A stretch of 64,000 bases of DNA, from contig CM072803.1 of assembly GCA_037013495.1 (NCBI GenBank), forward strand, positions 57,115,627-57,179,626, given 5' to 3'. The notes beneath the pieces are model-generated. The model was not told the DNA's origin. It did not search any database and saw only the letters and a list, made by a program, of their open reading frames with translations. Positions within the stretch are counted from its first letter, which is position 1, and every line of letters starts with the position of its first letter. This DNA comes from Hippophae tibetana (Eukaryota; Streptophyta; Magnoliopsida; Rosales; Elaeagnaceae). This document shows, piece by piece, positions 12,401 through 22,220 of the stretch. Made by a program: the position numbers and the translations under genes.

Positions 12401-15400
12401 GAATTGACCCTTGTAGAGGAGAAAAGGAACGAGGCCCTAAGAAGGATGACCGAGCAAAAGAGAAAAATATCAAATTATTACAACAAGATCGTGCCCTTCA
12501 AAGCATTTTCTAGCAATGATTAGGTCCTCAAAAGGATCTTCCCTGACAAGAAAGAGTGGATGGTCAAAAAAATGGGAGCTAATTGAGAAAGACCTTACCA
12601 AATAATTGAAATAACACCAAAAGGGGCCTATTTACCGAAAAACATAAAATGAATTGAAGAGGGCACAAGTTGGAATGCCACGCACTTGAAGAAATATCAC
12701 TTTTAATGTATAAATAATTTACTAATTTTATGTAATATTGGCACAAACATATCAATGGAACTGCATCGCCCCATACAAATGGATCTTTTTTTTTAGAGTC
12801 TCCCACCATTATACGTCATGAGCTTATCACCTCGGTTAAGAACCACGTAAAGTGCCTTGACACATGCAAAACTCACGAGTTATCCACCTTGATCAGGAAC
12901 CAAGTCAATGCTCTGACATTAAAAGGAGAGATGAACACCTCGGTCAAGAACCAAGTTAAGCTCCATCTCCTACCATTATACGCCATAGGCTGATCACCTC
13001 GGTTAAGAACCAGGTAAAGCACCTTAACATATGCAAAAATCACGAGTTGCTCACCTCAGTCAGGAACCAGGTAAAGCTCCCTCTCCCACCATTATACGTT
13101 ATGGGCTAATCACCTCAGTTAAGAACCAAGTAGAGCGCCCTTACACATGCAAAAGTCACGAGTTGTCCACCTCGATCAGGAATAAAGTCGGCGCTCTGAC
13201 ACTGAAAGGAGAGATGAGCACCTCGATCAGAAACTAGGTAAAGGTCCATTTCCCACCATTATACGTCATGGGCTAACCACCTCGATTGAGAGTCAGGTAA
13301 AGCACCCTAACACTTGCAAAAGTCACAAGTTATCCACCTCGGTCAACAACCAGGTCGGCACTCTAACATTCAAAGGAGAGATAAACACCTCGATCAACAA
13401 CCAAGTCAACACTTAACATTCAAAGGAGAGATAAGCACCTCAGTCAAGAACCAAGTAAAGCTTCCTCTCCCACCATTTTACGTCACAAGTTGATCATCTC
13501 GATTAAGAGCTAACACGGTTTCAAGGTAAGCTGACATCATCACGAGCATTCCTTGCTCCAACTCTTCAGTACCCTCAATCACCTTAAGGAACATTCTTTC
13601 AAATCGCTTCATTTAGAAGCTCGCCCAATAAGACTCCCTATCTACAAAGCTGGCCATACTAGCCAAGGTCCTCCTTTCTCGAGATTGAGTTTGGATTAAT
13701 TGCTCCTTACAAGAAACGAGCTCACACTTGATCTCGTTTGCCTTACATTCAAGTTAAACCACCTTGACTTTATACGTCCTAACCTCGTCCATAAACCTAC
13801 CATTTTCAACATGTAAAGCTCGAACTGAGCGTCTACTAGTTTGGTCAAAATCCATAAAATATGACCAAAAAAGTTGAAGGAATGCAAAAATCCCTAAATG
13901 CACGGATTAAACAAGTGTTCTTGACCCTTTTTATAGGAGATGAAGATTGATAATGAGAAAAAGGAATATGACATAAGCTCCAAAAAAACAAGTAGGTAGG
14001 TCAACATCATAAATCACAATAATTGAGGCAAATTAACTTTCCATTAATAAATAAAGTTGATTTTTGCATTTCAAGGTAAGAATTTACAAGTTTGAGCTCA
14101 CGACCACACAAACAAAAGTGACATCGAGCTCGAAAAAACAAAATTAGATCGAGTCCTTAAACTTCAATGATCCTCATGCTCTACCCCTGCACCCGCGACC
14201 TCAAGATTGTCCTCACTCTCAGAAGAGCTCGATTCTTCTCCTTTTCCCCCTCCAAAGAAGGAGCCTGCATGCCTGGAGGTGTGAGCAAGATGTCCAACAT
14301 ACGATAATATTACTCGCCCAGATCCTTGATCCTTCTACTTGGCCTCCGTCTTGAAGGATTCCATGGCCAGCTTATACGCTCTCTACACTCGACTCGAGCT
14401 TCTGAGCCATGGCATCCATATCAACCTTTGCCTTATGGGCCTCCCAGGCAGAAGCCTCAACTCTTCTCTAGGCTTCCCTCATCTCCTCCTCAATTCGCCT
14501 TTGAGCCTCCTCAACTCGCCTTTGAGCCTCCTCAACTCGCCTTTGAGCCTCTTCAACTTACCTTTGAGCCTCCTCAAGCTTAGTTATGCATTGGGCATAC
14601 TTATTCAGCTCAAAGGCATCCCTTTTTAACTTCTCTTCCTTATCAATTGCCTCCCTTCCCACTTATTTGACTTAGCCAGAAGCACGGCATTTCTAGAACG
14701 AGTAGACGTGTGGCTCTGCTTCTCCTGCACCAACTCGACTTTCAAACGACCCACACCACGATCCTTCTCAAAGTCATAGAGCAACACTAGTTAAAACAAA
14801 GGAAAATTACAAGATCAAACAAATAAGTCTTAAGCTCACACTTTGTATAAACGATGGTCATCAATAAACACAAAATGAGAGATAGCTCACCTGACACATC
14901 TGGCAAAGGATGATCTCGCTAGAGACCGCACCCTCATAAATAGCCTCGAACCGCTTCTCGTACGTGTCAGCAGAAAGGTGACTCAAACATATATCAAGGT
15001 GCTCTGGCGCCAAGCCTCCATTTAAAACCATCTCATCTGCATCGACGATGAGATCATGGACGGCCTTCCCCTTCCTTGAATCTCGTATAGGATCACCAAA
15101 TTCTTTAGAACCCTAGCAAGGAGTTGGAGTCACATGTTGCTCTTGCAGTGGGGATAGAGGCGAGCATACATTCAAGGGCTTTGGGCTGAAGGCATGCTCA
15201 TCAACCACCACCTTCTTATTCTTCAGGGAAGAGGGGCGACCTTCATAACTAGAGGATTTTCCATTTTTCTTCCCTATAGAAAAGCCCATTCCACTCCCCC
15301 CAAGTGCATGAGGTTTTCCCACTTAAGAGCTTGCCCCTATAGAAGTGACCTTGCTTTTCAAACAAGATAAAAGCTAAGCAGTTGTAAAATCTATGGTATC

Positions 15401-18400
15401 TGCAAAATAAGAACGAGAAGATGTTATATTAACCACGTCGCACCAAGAACCTAAAAAAAAGGGCAAAGTCTTAGGACTAATTCACCATTATCAACCACCA
15501 CCTCAAATCGGCCCCCGAAGTCCAAGGGAGGGGTTTTGCATTTAGGAGGAGCCCGAGGTTTACGAATGATCCTAAGGGGGTCTCCACCGCCCAATGTCTC
15601 ATCAACACATACGCGACAAAACGCGGGTGTTCAATATACTCCTCCTGTTTGTTTTTCAGGAAGATAGTTTTGGGTATCAGCCAACCATTACCTCGCATCA
15701 AGACTCAAGGTCGTAATTAAGGAAGTCATATTCCTTATCACGACCTTAGTGTCGTTCCAGATGCTCCTTATTAATCTGGTGTCACTGATAGGTGATGACT
15801 CTATGAAAATAGTCATTAATTTACTTTTTTACTTAATATTTACTTGTTGTATTCAATAAATAGTATTTTTGGAGACAAATATTAAAATATAAACTTTTAG
15901 TAAAAATAGGTAAAAATATAATTTTTGCGAGAGATGCCACATGGCCTACCACGTAAGCAGGGGGAGCTGACTGGGCAAACTATGCAGATGCCACGCAAGC
16001 ACAGAGAGCGAATCACGCTACACCAAGTGTGAGGAGGAAGAACGCGTGCCATGTGTCAGCACGACGTTCAATCCGAGTTTAGAGATCGTCAATGCGCCAT
16101 GCCATGTGTCACTATGCCATTGCTCCGTGCATTCCACCCGTGTGCCACACCATCCATTTCAACAAATCGCATCGCACCTCTTGTCGCTGACTCAGCGAGC
16201 GTTGACTCTGACCGATCTCCCCTACAATGCGTTGCTCTCTGATTCGCCCAGTGAATTCCTTGTGCCACGCGTCGCGCTGTGATTGGCTGGAGCTGTCAAG
16301 TTTGCTTGTTTTGATCGTAGCCCTTGATCTAAAGCTAATCTGACGATCCAGATCGCACCTGAGCAATATTTAAGCCCCTAATCACTCCATAAACCCTAAG
16401 TAGTCTCCATTAGCCTAATTTTAGTCAATTTTTAGAGCTAAAAAGAGAAAAATATAGAAAAATTCAAGAGATGACACAATTTTGGTAGAGATTCGAGGGA
16501 AGATTAACAATACAAGAGATGCTTTCTTCTTCTAGTCTTTTCTTTGTCGATTTTTTGTCTTTTTTTTATGAAAAATATGAGTTTTATGAACACAATTATA
16601 TGTATTTAATTTATTAATCTTGGGATCTTATGAACCAAATTTTTACCATATGATGATTTAATATTTTTTTCAATTATAATATTAATTTAATTATATTATT
16701 TAATCTGATTTCTGTGTTATTAGTTGTTTGGCCAACAATTTATCTATAGAAACAATTAAATAGATTTGAGAGAATTATTTAATTTTTTGTCTTGATTAAA
16801 TAACATGCATAGTTTTTAGGCAGAGATGTATGATTATTATGTATGTGATCCATAATTGACGAACTCAATGAGTAGTATGCAATTTAATTGACATGAGAGT
16901 GATTAAATTAATTACTATATGATATGTAGTTTACTTGAAAGAGGAATATATGCTAGGTTAGATTCAATTGATCATATAATTAATTGATATTTATTTTGGA
17001 GGGATTTTAACGATTTGCATGTTTAGAAAATTAGAGAATTAAGTATTTCTAGATATTTTCTCATATATCTTCTTAGTTATCAAATTTGATTTAATTAATT
17101 ATTGTTATTTACTTTTAGTTATTTTAATTTTTCTTCCTTAAAATATAAAAACACAAAAAAAATTGATTTTTATTTTTTTTAGTTTTAAAAATTAGTTTCT
17201 AATAAAATAATCTCTGTGAGAACGATCTTTTCTTATCATTATATTAATTGTTACGATATGTATATTTGCGTATTCATTGCACACACTTCATGTGTGGCGA
17301 TCAATAGGGGACTCCTACCGGCCTGAAATATAGAAAAAGTATTCTTTTCAATTTTTCTCGTTCTCAAAAAGTGACGTTTATTGCTCGATCCTACTTCACC
17401 AACATATATACCCTCCTCGGATCTGTAGAGTTCTGCTTCAGGACATAAGCCTCATTAAACTCGACCATCTCTAAGTCCAACCCAAGTTTTTGACAGATCA
17501 ATGTCAGGCAGAGTAAATACATCCATCCATTAGGCATCAACTGCCCCGACGCGAGCTGCATCTTAACCAAGAATCTCCTAATGAGAGGGTATAAGGGAAA
17601 CCTTACCCCAACCACAGGGCTTTTTCATGACAGATAGTCCAACCAGATAAAGGTTGATCACTATCACAGTCTCCCTCTGGAGGAATCATTATCTGAATCC
17701 AAGAAGGGATGTTGTAGGTTTCTCTTAACCTTGACTTATCTTGGGGCACCAACCCACAGTCTTAGACACGACTAACCAACCCCTAGTGCAACTTGTTGGT
17801 TCCCTAAATCCTATATTCCTTATTTTCATCCTCCATGTCCTAGCCACTGAGATTTGAGTCTGGGGCACGCTCAATCTAACGATGGGAGTGGTCTGACGGT
17901 GAAGGGTAGAGATAGAAGGATGAGGCGGAGATCGACTCATCTCACTAAAAGAGCACGAGTCATCACTAGCACTAGAATATTGGGGGCTTTCGCAAGAGCC
18001 CGAGCCAAAGGCTGAGGTCTCTTCTCTATGCATTCTATAAAAAGCTATAAAATCATAAAAACAAAAAAATCGATGGGTAAGATACGAGAAGAAGTGATTA
18101 TCTAGGATCGAGTTTGAAAATAAAAGAAAGTAATCCTTTAAAAATCGACCTGAAAAAAAAAATAGAAAAGCAAAAGGTTCTTGACACTTGAACTCTAAAA
18201 ACTCGAACAAACAAAACTATAATCCGAGTTGAATTCTTACCATCAAATTGAAAACCTTTTGCAAGCTCGAGGTGATGCGACATAGCATTTTTCCTCACTA
18301 TTTCTCAATTGTGCAAGTGTTTGGGATTGATTTGGTTTACAGAAAGAAGTTAAGCTAATTAACCAAATGTGTGGATCTCATAGAAGATCCATATATTTAT

Positions 18401-21400
18401 AGAACATTACCTATACAGGTGTCAATTACATAATGAGTACACATATTTACATGTCAGAAGAGTATAATTGGCATAAAATACAACATATCAGGGATTGAGG
18501 TCGACCCTAGCTCAGGTTGATCGCTGAGCTCGGGCTAGTCATTGAACTCGGGTTGATCGCTGAGCTCTGGCTGGTCATTGAACTTGGGCTGATCATTGAG
18601 CTTGAGATTGATCATTGAGCTCAGGCTGATCATTAAGCTCAGGCTACCATTGAGCTTGGGGCTATCCTACGGGTAAGATATCTGGGGTGCTTCACCTTCC
18701 ATCTCGAGTTGGTGACTTGGCTTGAACGGGTTGCTTAAGTTGAGCACCGGGCCGGTCCGGATATCCAAACATCTAGTCCCCCTACTCTTTCGACTCGGGC
18801 TTTGGTTTGAGGTGAAAGAGTAATTACCTAGCATGGAATACGAACCATTCATCTCTCCTAATAAATGTGTGTCAATTGATTGGAGAGAGAAACCAAGTGC
18901 CTCTATGTAAAGGGATGCTTGAGTTGGGACTTATCATCATTACCTACGCAATTGAGAAATAGTAAAGATAAACGCTTTATTGCATCACCTCGAGTTTGTA
19001 AAAGGTTTTCAGTTCGATGGTAAGGATTCAACTCAAATTGTAGTTTTGCCTATTCGAGTTTTTAGAGTTCAAGCGTCGATAACCTAACAATTTTCTACTT
19101 TCTTTTTAGATCGGTTTTTAAAGGATCATTTTCTTTTATTTTCAAACTCGACCCTAGGTAACCTATTCTTCTCGTATCTTACTCATCGGGTTTCCTTTTT
19201 TTATGTTTTTGTAGCTTTTACAGAATGCACAGAGAAGAGACCTCGGGCTCCTGGGAGGCCCCCAATATTCTAGTGCTAGTGGCGACTCGAGGTCTTCTAA
19301 CTTGGGCTCTTCCGATAAGGAGAGCCAATCTCTACCTCAGCCTTCTACCTCTACCCCTCATCCTCAGATCACTCCTACCGTTAGATTGAGCGTGCCTCAA
19401 ACTCAAATCTCAGTGACTAGGACATGGAGGAAGAAAACGAGGAATATAGGATCTGGAGAACCCATAGGTCGTACCAGGGGTTGGTCGGCTGTGTCTAAGA
19501 CTTGTAAGTTGGTGTCCCAAGATGAAGAGAGATTAAGAAAAACCTACAACATCTCATCCTCGATTCATATAATGATTCCTCTAGAGGGAGCCTATGATAG
19601 TGATCAACCTCCATCTAGTTGAACCTTCTTTCATAAAAAGGCCTTGTGGTTAGAGGTAAGGTTCCCCTTATACCCTTTCATTAAGAGATTCTTGATTAGG
19701 ACACAGCTCGTGCCAAGGCAATTGATGCCTAATGGGTAGAGATATCTGCTCTGCCTGACACTGGTTTGCTAAGAACTCGGAGTGGATTTAGAGATGACCG
19801 AGTTTAATGAGGCCTATGTCCTGAAGCAAAACCTCACAATCCCAGCCTAAGCATCTCTATATATAGAAGCACTTGGTTTCTTTCTCCAATAAACTGACAT
19901 GCATTTATTAAGGGAGCTGAACAGTTCATATCCTCTGCCCAGTAATTACTCTTTCACCTCAGACTAGAACTCGAGCTGAAATAGTAGAGGAACTTGATGT
20001 TTGGACATATGGACTAACCTGTAACCCGACCCGAGCCGAAGTGAGCAGCCCAAGCCTAAGTGAAAAGCCAACCCCGAGCCGAAGTAAGAAACCTAGCCTA
20101 TCTCATCAGACAGAGCTTACGCGACATACCCAAGCCATAAAGCAGAATACCCTAAATAACGTATCTGACTTTACAGGCTTGAAACATACCAACAAGTAGG
20201 AGAATAGTCCTAGAAAACCACTCCACTTATAAGGTCGACCACTAGCTCGAGCTATGGTCGACCTCAATACATAGAAAATTATATGTTTTATACCAATTGT
20301 ATCCCTCTGACACCCATATGTGTACTTATTATATGATCGACATATGTACATGTGATGTTCTATAAACAGAAGAGTCTCTCATGGATCCACACATTCAACC
20401 AATTATCTTAACTTCTCTCTAAGTTTTCTCTCTGTAAATCGGATCAATCCCAAACACTTAATACATGATTATGAAAAGAAAAGCATTAGAAGCCAGACAA
20501 ATACCAATTTTGCTCTTGCAGTGACAAATGCTTTGTTAGAGTTATCAGCATTAGCATCTTCATTTGATGACGGGGACATTGAAGTTGAATTAACAACTTC
20601 CCTGTGCAAACGCTTTGTTCCCAAAGTATTTCCATAAGCTCTTTCTTCACCTACAACTTTTTGAAAGGGTGGGGAGGATTGGCCTTTATTTTGGTTGTGG
20701 AGCATTGGAAGCTTTTCTACAATAAGGCATTCCTCAGAATTGTTACTTGCAAAGTTCATATAGTTCTTTGATGCACTACTACTTGTACAAGTGATGTTGT
20801 TTCTAAACGTTGGCATCAACTTTGGTTGAGTGCAAATTTTGGATGCATTGCCACTCAGCTTATCCTCCCTTTCTGCTTGGTCTCCCTGATTAACCAGAAC
20901 ACTGGATTAGCATGACGGATCAATGGGGTGCAGTAATTAGAAAGTAAAGTGAATGGGTGAAAACGTCTTTAATTAATATTAATACTCAAATCATGAATAT
21001 GATGTTTAAAAAATAATATCGATTCCTTTACATATGTTCCACTATACTGCTGATGAAGTGCTCGGAAATGTTTTGACTGCTTAATCTTCTCGATGTCAAT
21101 ATCTCCTGTTGAACCAAATATGCAACCTGGAGTTTTCTTTGCTTGCTCAAATGCTCTTCTGGAGGAAAAAAATGTAGCATTCTCATTACTACTATTGCAA
21201 AAAGAAAATCTAAATATCACCAAACTTATTTTTCAAGGTCTGAATCAAGAAATTGAATCATTTCTTGGTTTAGATTTCAGAGCATATTAAAGAATCCTAA
21301 CAAACTGATTGAAATTCATATTACCTAATTGCAATCTCAGTATTTAACCTCGCCCATGTTCATTAGATAATAGATATATGTCATTTGCGTTGCAACTACG

Positions 21401-22220
21401 TTATTTATCATTATATATGACATTGAATTTCAAACCCCAATATAACCCTAGACACATGAATGGTGCAGCCTTTCCAAATTAAACTCGAATATTTTATCAA
21501 AAGAAACTGCGTCAGTTCAATGCATATCCAATCTCCAGTTCGGCCTCCATAGTTTGAATTGGGAAATATATATCCACGGCAACGGACTAAAACTCTAATT
21601 AATTTCAAAGAAAAAGGATAAATGAGAGTCCATTAAATGTGAGCATGAATGTACAATTCAAATGAACAAATCTTTATTACTTGACCCAGAATTTTACAAT
21701 CCCAAAATATCAACATCTTCAACGTTCACTTGCTCACTTCAAGAGAGTGAGCCAGCCAGAGAGATGTATGACGATTTCAATCAGTAATGGACGAGTTGAG
21801 TGTGCAGATTGTGAAAAGAAAATTATAGTAATCTGGATAAATTATCCCAAGAAAACCGTTACAATCCAAAAGATCAAGAAATTAATCTTCTGATCATTAA
21901 AAAAGAAAAAGAAATTAATCGTTCAGAGCTGAGAAAGAGGCGTACCGATCAGAATCGGGAAGCAGAGCACGGCGAGAGATATCGAGCTTGGATACGACGT
22001 CATGACGAATGGGATGAATCAAGGCGTGGTCAACGTCGGAGCAAGACTGAGAATCGAGGAAGCCGAGGAGGCTAAGGCCCATAATGTGAGCAGATGAGAA
22101 GTCGCGCCTTTCAATAGCAAGATCAGCACCGAATAGGAGCGACTGGAGCCTCTTCAAGTTATTGTCCACTTCCTTTCTCCAGCAAACCTCCGACGACGAT
22201 GACCCTTGCTTTGCCGCCAT
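3608..22220 (-). CDS. FIGL1: FIDGETIN-LIKE 1, AAA ATPase (complete gene, 13 coding exons)
   Basis: FIGL1 is a nuclear AAA ATPase of the fidgetin/katanin/spastin group. In plants it works with FLIP to dismantle RAD51/DMC1 filaments and limit meiotic crossovers. Coding exons, 5' to 3': 22220-21946, 21158-21032, 20885-20505, 6484-6246, 6104-5977, 5882-5764, 5686-5594, 5313-5212, 4915-4813, 4729-4646, 4564-4469, 4353-4226 and 3709-3608. All introns have GT..AG ends, phases match at every junction, and the sum is 1977 nt, giving 658 residues and a TAG stop. The start begins [19 protein letters not shown], like plant orthologues, and the end is FGSLSL. The length is close to the roughly 680 residues of Arabidopsis FIGL1. 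Intron 3 is 14.0 kb because of a retrotransposon. No disabling change was seen, so the gene is probably functional if that intron is spliced. Confidence 0.96.
6815..7266 (+). repeat. 5' LTR of the Tat element
   Basis: The sequence begins TG and ends CA and is homologous along its length to 19998-20456. It contains a TATA box, TATAAATAG, at 7170-7178; in the 3' LTR the same box reads TATAAACAG. Confidence 0.93.
7440..8790 (+). pseudogene. Tat element gag (broken)
   Basis: The retrotransposon gag domain is recognisable in pieces. One piece lies near 7860-7999 ([15 protein letters not shown]). Another lies at 8015-8287 ([11 protein letters not shown], then [12 protein letters not shown]). A zinc-knuckle-like segment near 8691-8740 reads [14 protein letters not shown], where a histidine usual in this lineage is replaced by tyrosine. 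In-frame stops at about 7998 and 8285 and several frame changes break it. It would have formed the virus-like particle shell. The start is uncertain because the 5' part is full of stops. Confidence 0.8.
8791..9372 (+). pseudogene. Tat element aspartic protease region
   Basis: This is an open stretch in one frame. The catalytic motif, normally DTGSS or similar, appears as DTRSS near 9074, followed by VDLFF. The downstream signature [13 protein letters not shown] near 9278 is typical of retroviral-type proteases of gypsy elements. The glycine-to-arginine change at the active site should abolish activity. The frame closes with TGA at about 9370, before RT. Confidence 0.82.
9590..10982 (+). pseudogene. 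Tat element reverse transcriptase and first RNase H
   Basis: The RT fingers and palm are visible: [16 protein letters not shown] near 9810, then [11 protein letters not shown]. The catalytic box YVDDIVVK starts at 10155 and is intact. The next block is [16 protein letters not shown] near 10290. The classical gypsy RNase H follows at 10584-10980 ([26 protein letters not shown]). Frame changes near 9990 and stops near 10130 and 10553 show the enzyme is dead. Confidence 0.88.
10985..11250 (+). pseudogene. Second, archaeal-type RNase H of the Tat element
   Basis: The segment reads [20 protein letters not shown] and then [10 protein letters not shown], with LHSD before a TAA. This is the D..E..D arrangement of the additional RNase H acquired by Tat and related elements. 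Here it follows a short tether after the classical RNase H, which supports assigning this element to Tat rather than to Athila or chromoviruses. It is interrupted by a stop at about 11208. Confidence 0.85.
11600..12706 (+). pseudogene. Tat element integrase
   Basis: A zinc-binding N-terminal segment is seen near 11657-11810 ([18 protein letters not shown]), with the usual cysteine between its two histidines lost. The DDE core follows: the first Asp in the GLDIVG block at about 11869, VTDNGRQF near 12050, and NGQAESSN near 12149 with the Glu. The C-terminal end [11 protein letters not shown] stops at 12704-12706. Several stops (about 11863, 12223 and 12520) break the frame. No chromodomain is seen. 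Confidence 0.87.
12797..13525 (+). repeat. Tandem repeat array in the Tat spacer
   Basis: A unit beginning CCACCATTATACGTCATGGG recurs at about 12803, 12968, 13086, 13251 and 13470. The spacing is roughly 118, 165 or 219 bp, that is, a changing number of shorter submodules of the form CACCTCGGTCAAGAACCAAG. It has no coding capacity. It lies between integrase and the antisense ORF, where Tat elements often carry repeat arrays. Confidence 0.85.
14486..14577 (-). repeat. 21-bp repeats encoding a heptad coiled coil
   Basis: The unit CCTCCTCAACTCGCCTTTGAG is repeated about 4-5 times with small changes. On the minus strand it encodes repeats of AQRRVEE, one heptad per unit, as expected of a coiled coil in the C-terminal part of the antisense ORF. 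Confidence 0.85.
15793..17302 (+). mobile_element. Solo LTR, 1510 bp, with perfect target duplication ATAGG
   Basis: The sequence starts TGATGACTC and ends GCGATCA, and ATAGG is present on both sides (15788-15792 and 17303-17307). Homologous copies lie at 24970-25871 and 25872-27444 and share the same start and end. No internal sequence accompanies it, so it is a solo LTR left by recombination. It is inserted in the antisense ORF, so it came after the Tat element. The first 600 bp contain many CACGTG-like and CCACGT motifs, and a TATTTAAG box lies near 16368. Confidence 0.9.
18318..18768 (-). repeat. Inverted LTR related to the Tat element LTRs
   Basis: On the minus strand it begins TGTTTGGATATCC at 18768 and ends CCCAAACA at 18318, matching the ends of the outer LTRs; the middle differs. 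A purine-rich PPT (AGTAGGGGGACTAGA) precedes it on the minus strand. It has a TATAAATAT box at 18393-18401 in minus orientation. A short motif of the form AGCTCAATGATCA is repeated about eight times at 18500-18660. No 5 bp target duplication was found, so this is not a simple solo-LTR insertion. Confidence 0.85.
18945..19845 (+). repeat. Plus-strand copy of the antisense-ORF start (arm of an inverted duplication)
   Basis: This segment is homologous to the reverse complement of 17390-18305. It has the same leader (CAATTGAGAAATAG, then CATCACCTCGAG), the same ORF opening MHREETSGS, shared [11 protein letters not shown] and, near 19650, [13 protein letters not shown]. It is followed at 19846-19997 by a segment that also occurs inverted at 18769-18940, then by the PPT and 3' LTR. 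The two arms face each other around an inverted LTR. The copy is frame-broken and stops at about 19620. Confidence 0.85.
19998..20456 (+). repeat. 3' LTR of the Tat element
   Basis: It is homologous to 6815-7266, preceded by the PPT-like AGTAGAGGAACTTGA, ends CCAAACA, and is followed by CTTAA, the degenerate target duplication. FIGL1 exon 3 begins only 48 bp further right. Confidence 0.93.
20505..22220 (-). CDS. FIGL1: FIGL1 exons 1-3: N-terminal and RAD51-binding part
   Basis: Exon 1 (21946-22220) encodes residues 1-91 and exon 2 (21032-21158) residues 92-134; both match the conserved plant FIGL1 N-terminus ([21 protein letters not shown]). Exon 3 (20505-20885) encodes residues 135-261, a serine- and asparagine-rich, probably disordered linker. 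It ends with a FVTA tetrapeptide at residues 254-257, which fits the FxxA form of the RAD51-binding element known in human FIGNL1. The exon 3 donor is a weak GTATTTG at 20504, and the next intron carries the 13.6 kb Tat element. A GA-rich stretch lies just upstream of the ATG in the presumed 5' UTR. Confidence 0.93.

Larger units (their letters stand above)
13550..18040 (-). pseudogene. Antisense ORF of the Tat element (putative gypsy-type transposon family)
   Basis: Reading the minus strand, an ORF starts [16 protein letters not shown] near 18030 and runs to about 17725. Near 17390-17600 it gives [13 protein letters not shown], then [11 protein letters not shown], the pattern of the plant protein family known as putative gypsy type transposon (PF04195). 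Homologous sequence resumes below the solo LTR at 15787 ([17 protein letters not shown], then [10 protein letters not shown] in another frame). It ends with a coiled-coil-like part near 14280-14600 that includes 7-residue repeats. Stops and frame shifts are many. The role of this extra ORF is not known. It lies on the same strand as FIGL1 and is therefore sense in FIGL1 intronic RNA. Confidence 0.75.
6815..20456 (+). mobile_element. Ty3/gypsy element of Tat type, inserted in FIGL1 intron 3
   Basis: LTRs of about 452 and 459 bp (6815-7266 and 19998-20456) both start TGTTTGGACATATG and end CCAAACA. They are clearly diverged from each other, so the insertion is old. The flanking 5 bp are CTTAG (6810-6814) and CTTAA (20457-20461), a target duplication with one change. 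A primer-binding-site-like TGGCACCC lies just after the 5' LTR. Internally there are gag, protease, RT, two RNase H domains and integrase, then tandem repeats and an antisense ORF. The second, archaeal-type RNase H and the antisense ORF are hallmarks of the Tat lineage. Many stops and frameshifts make it non-functional. It lies antisense to FIGL1. Confidence 0.93.

Noticed and set aside
18318..18768. Inverted LTR as a simple nested solo LTR
   Set aside because: The 5 bp flanks differ, and PPT-side sequence adjoins it, so it belongs to a larger rearranged block.
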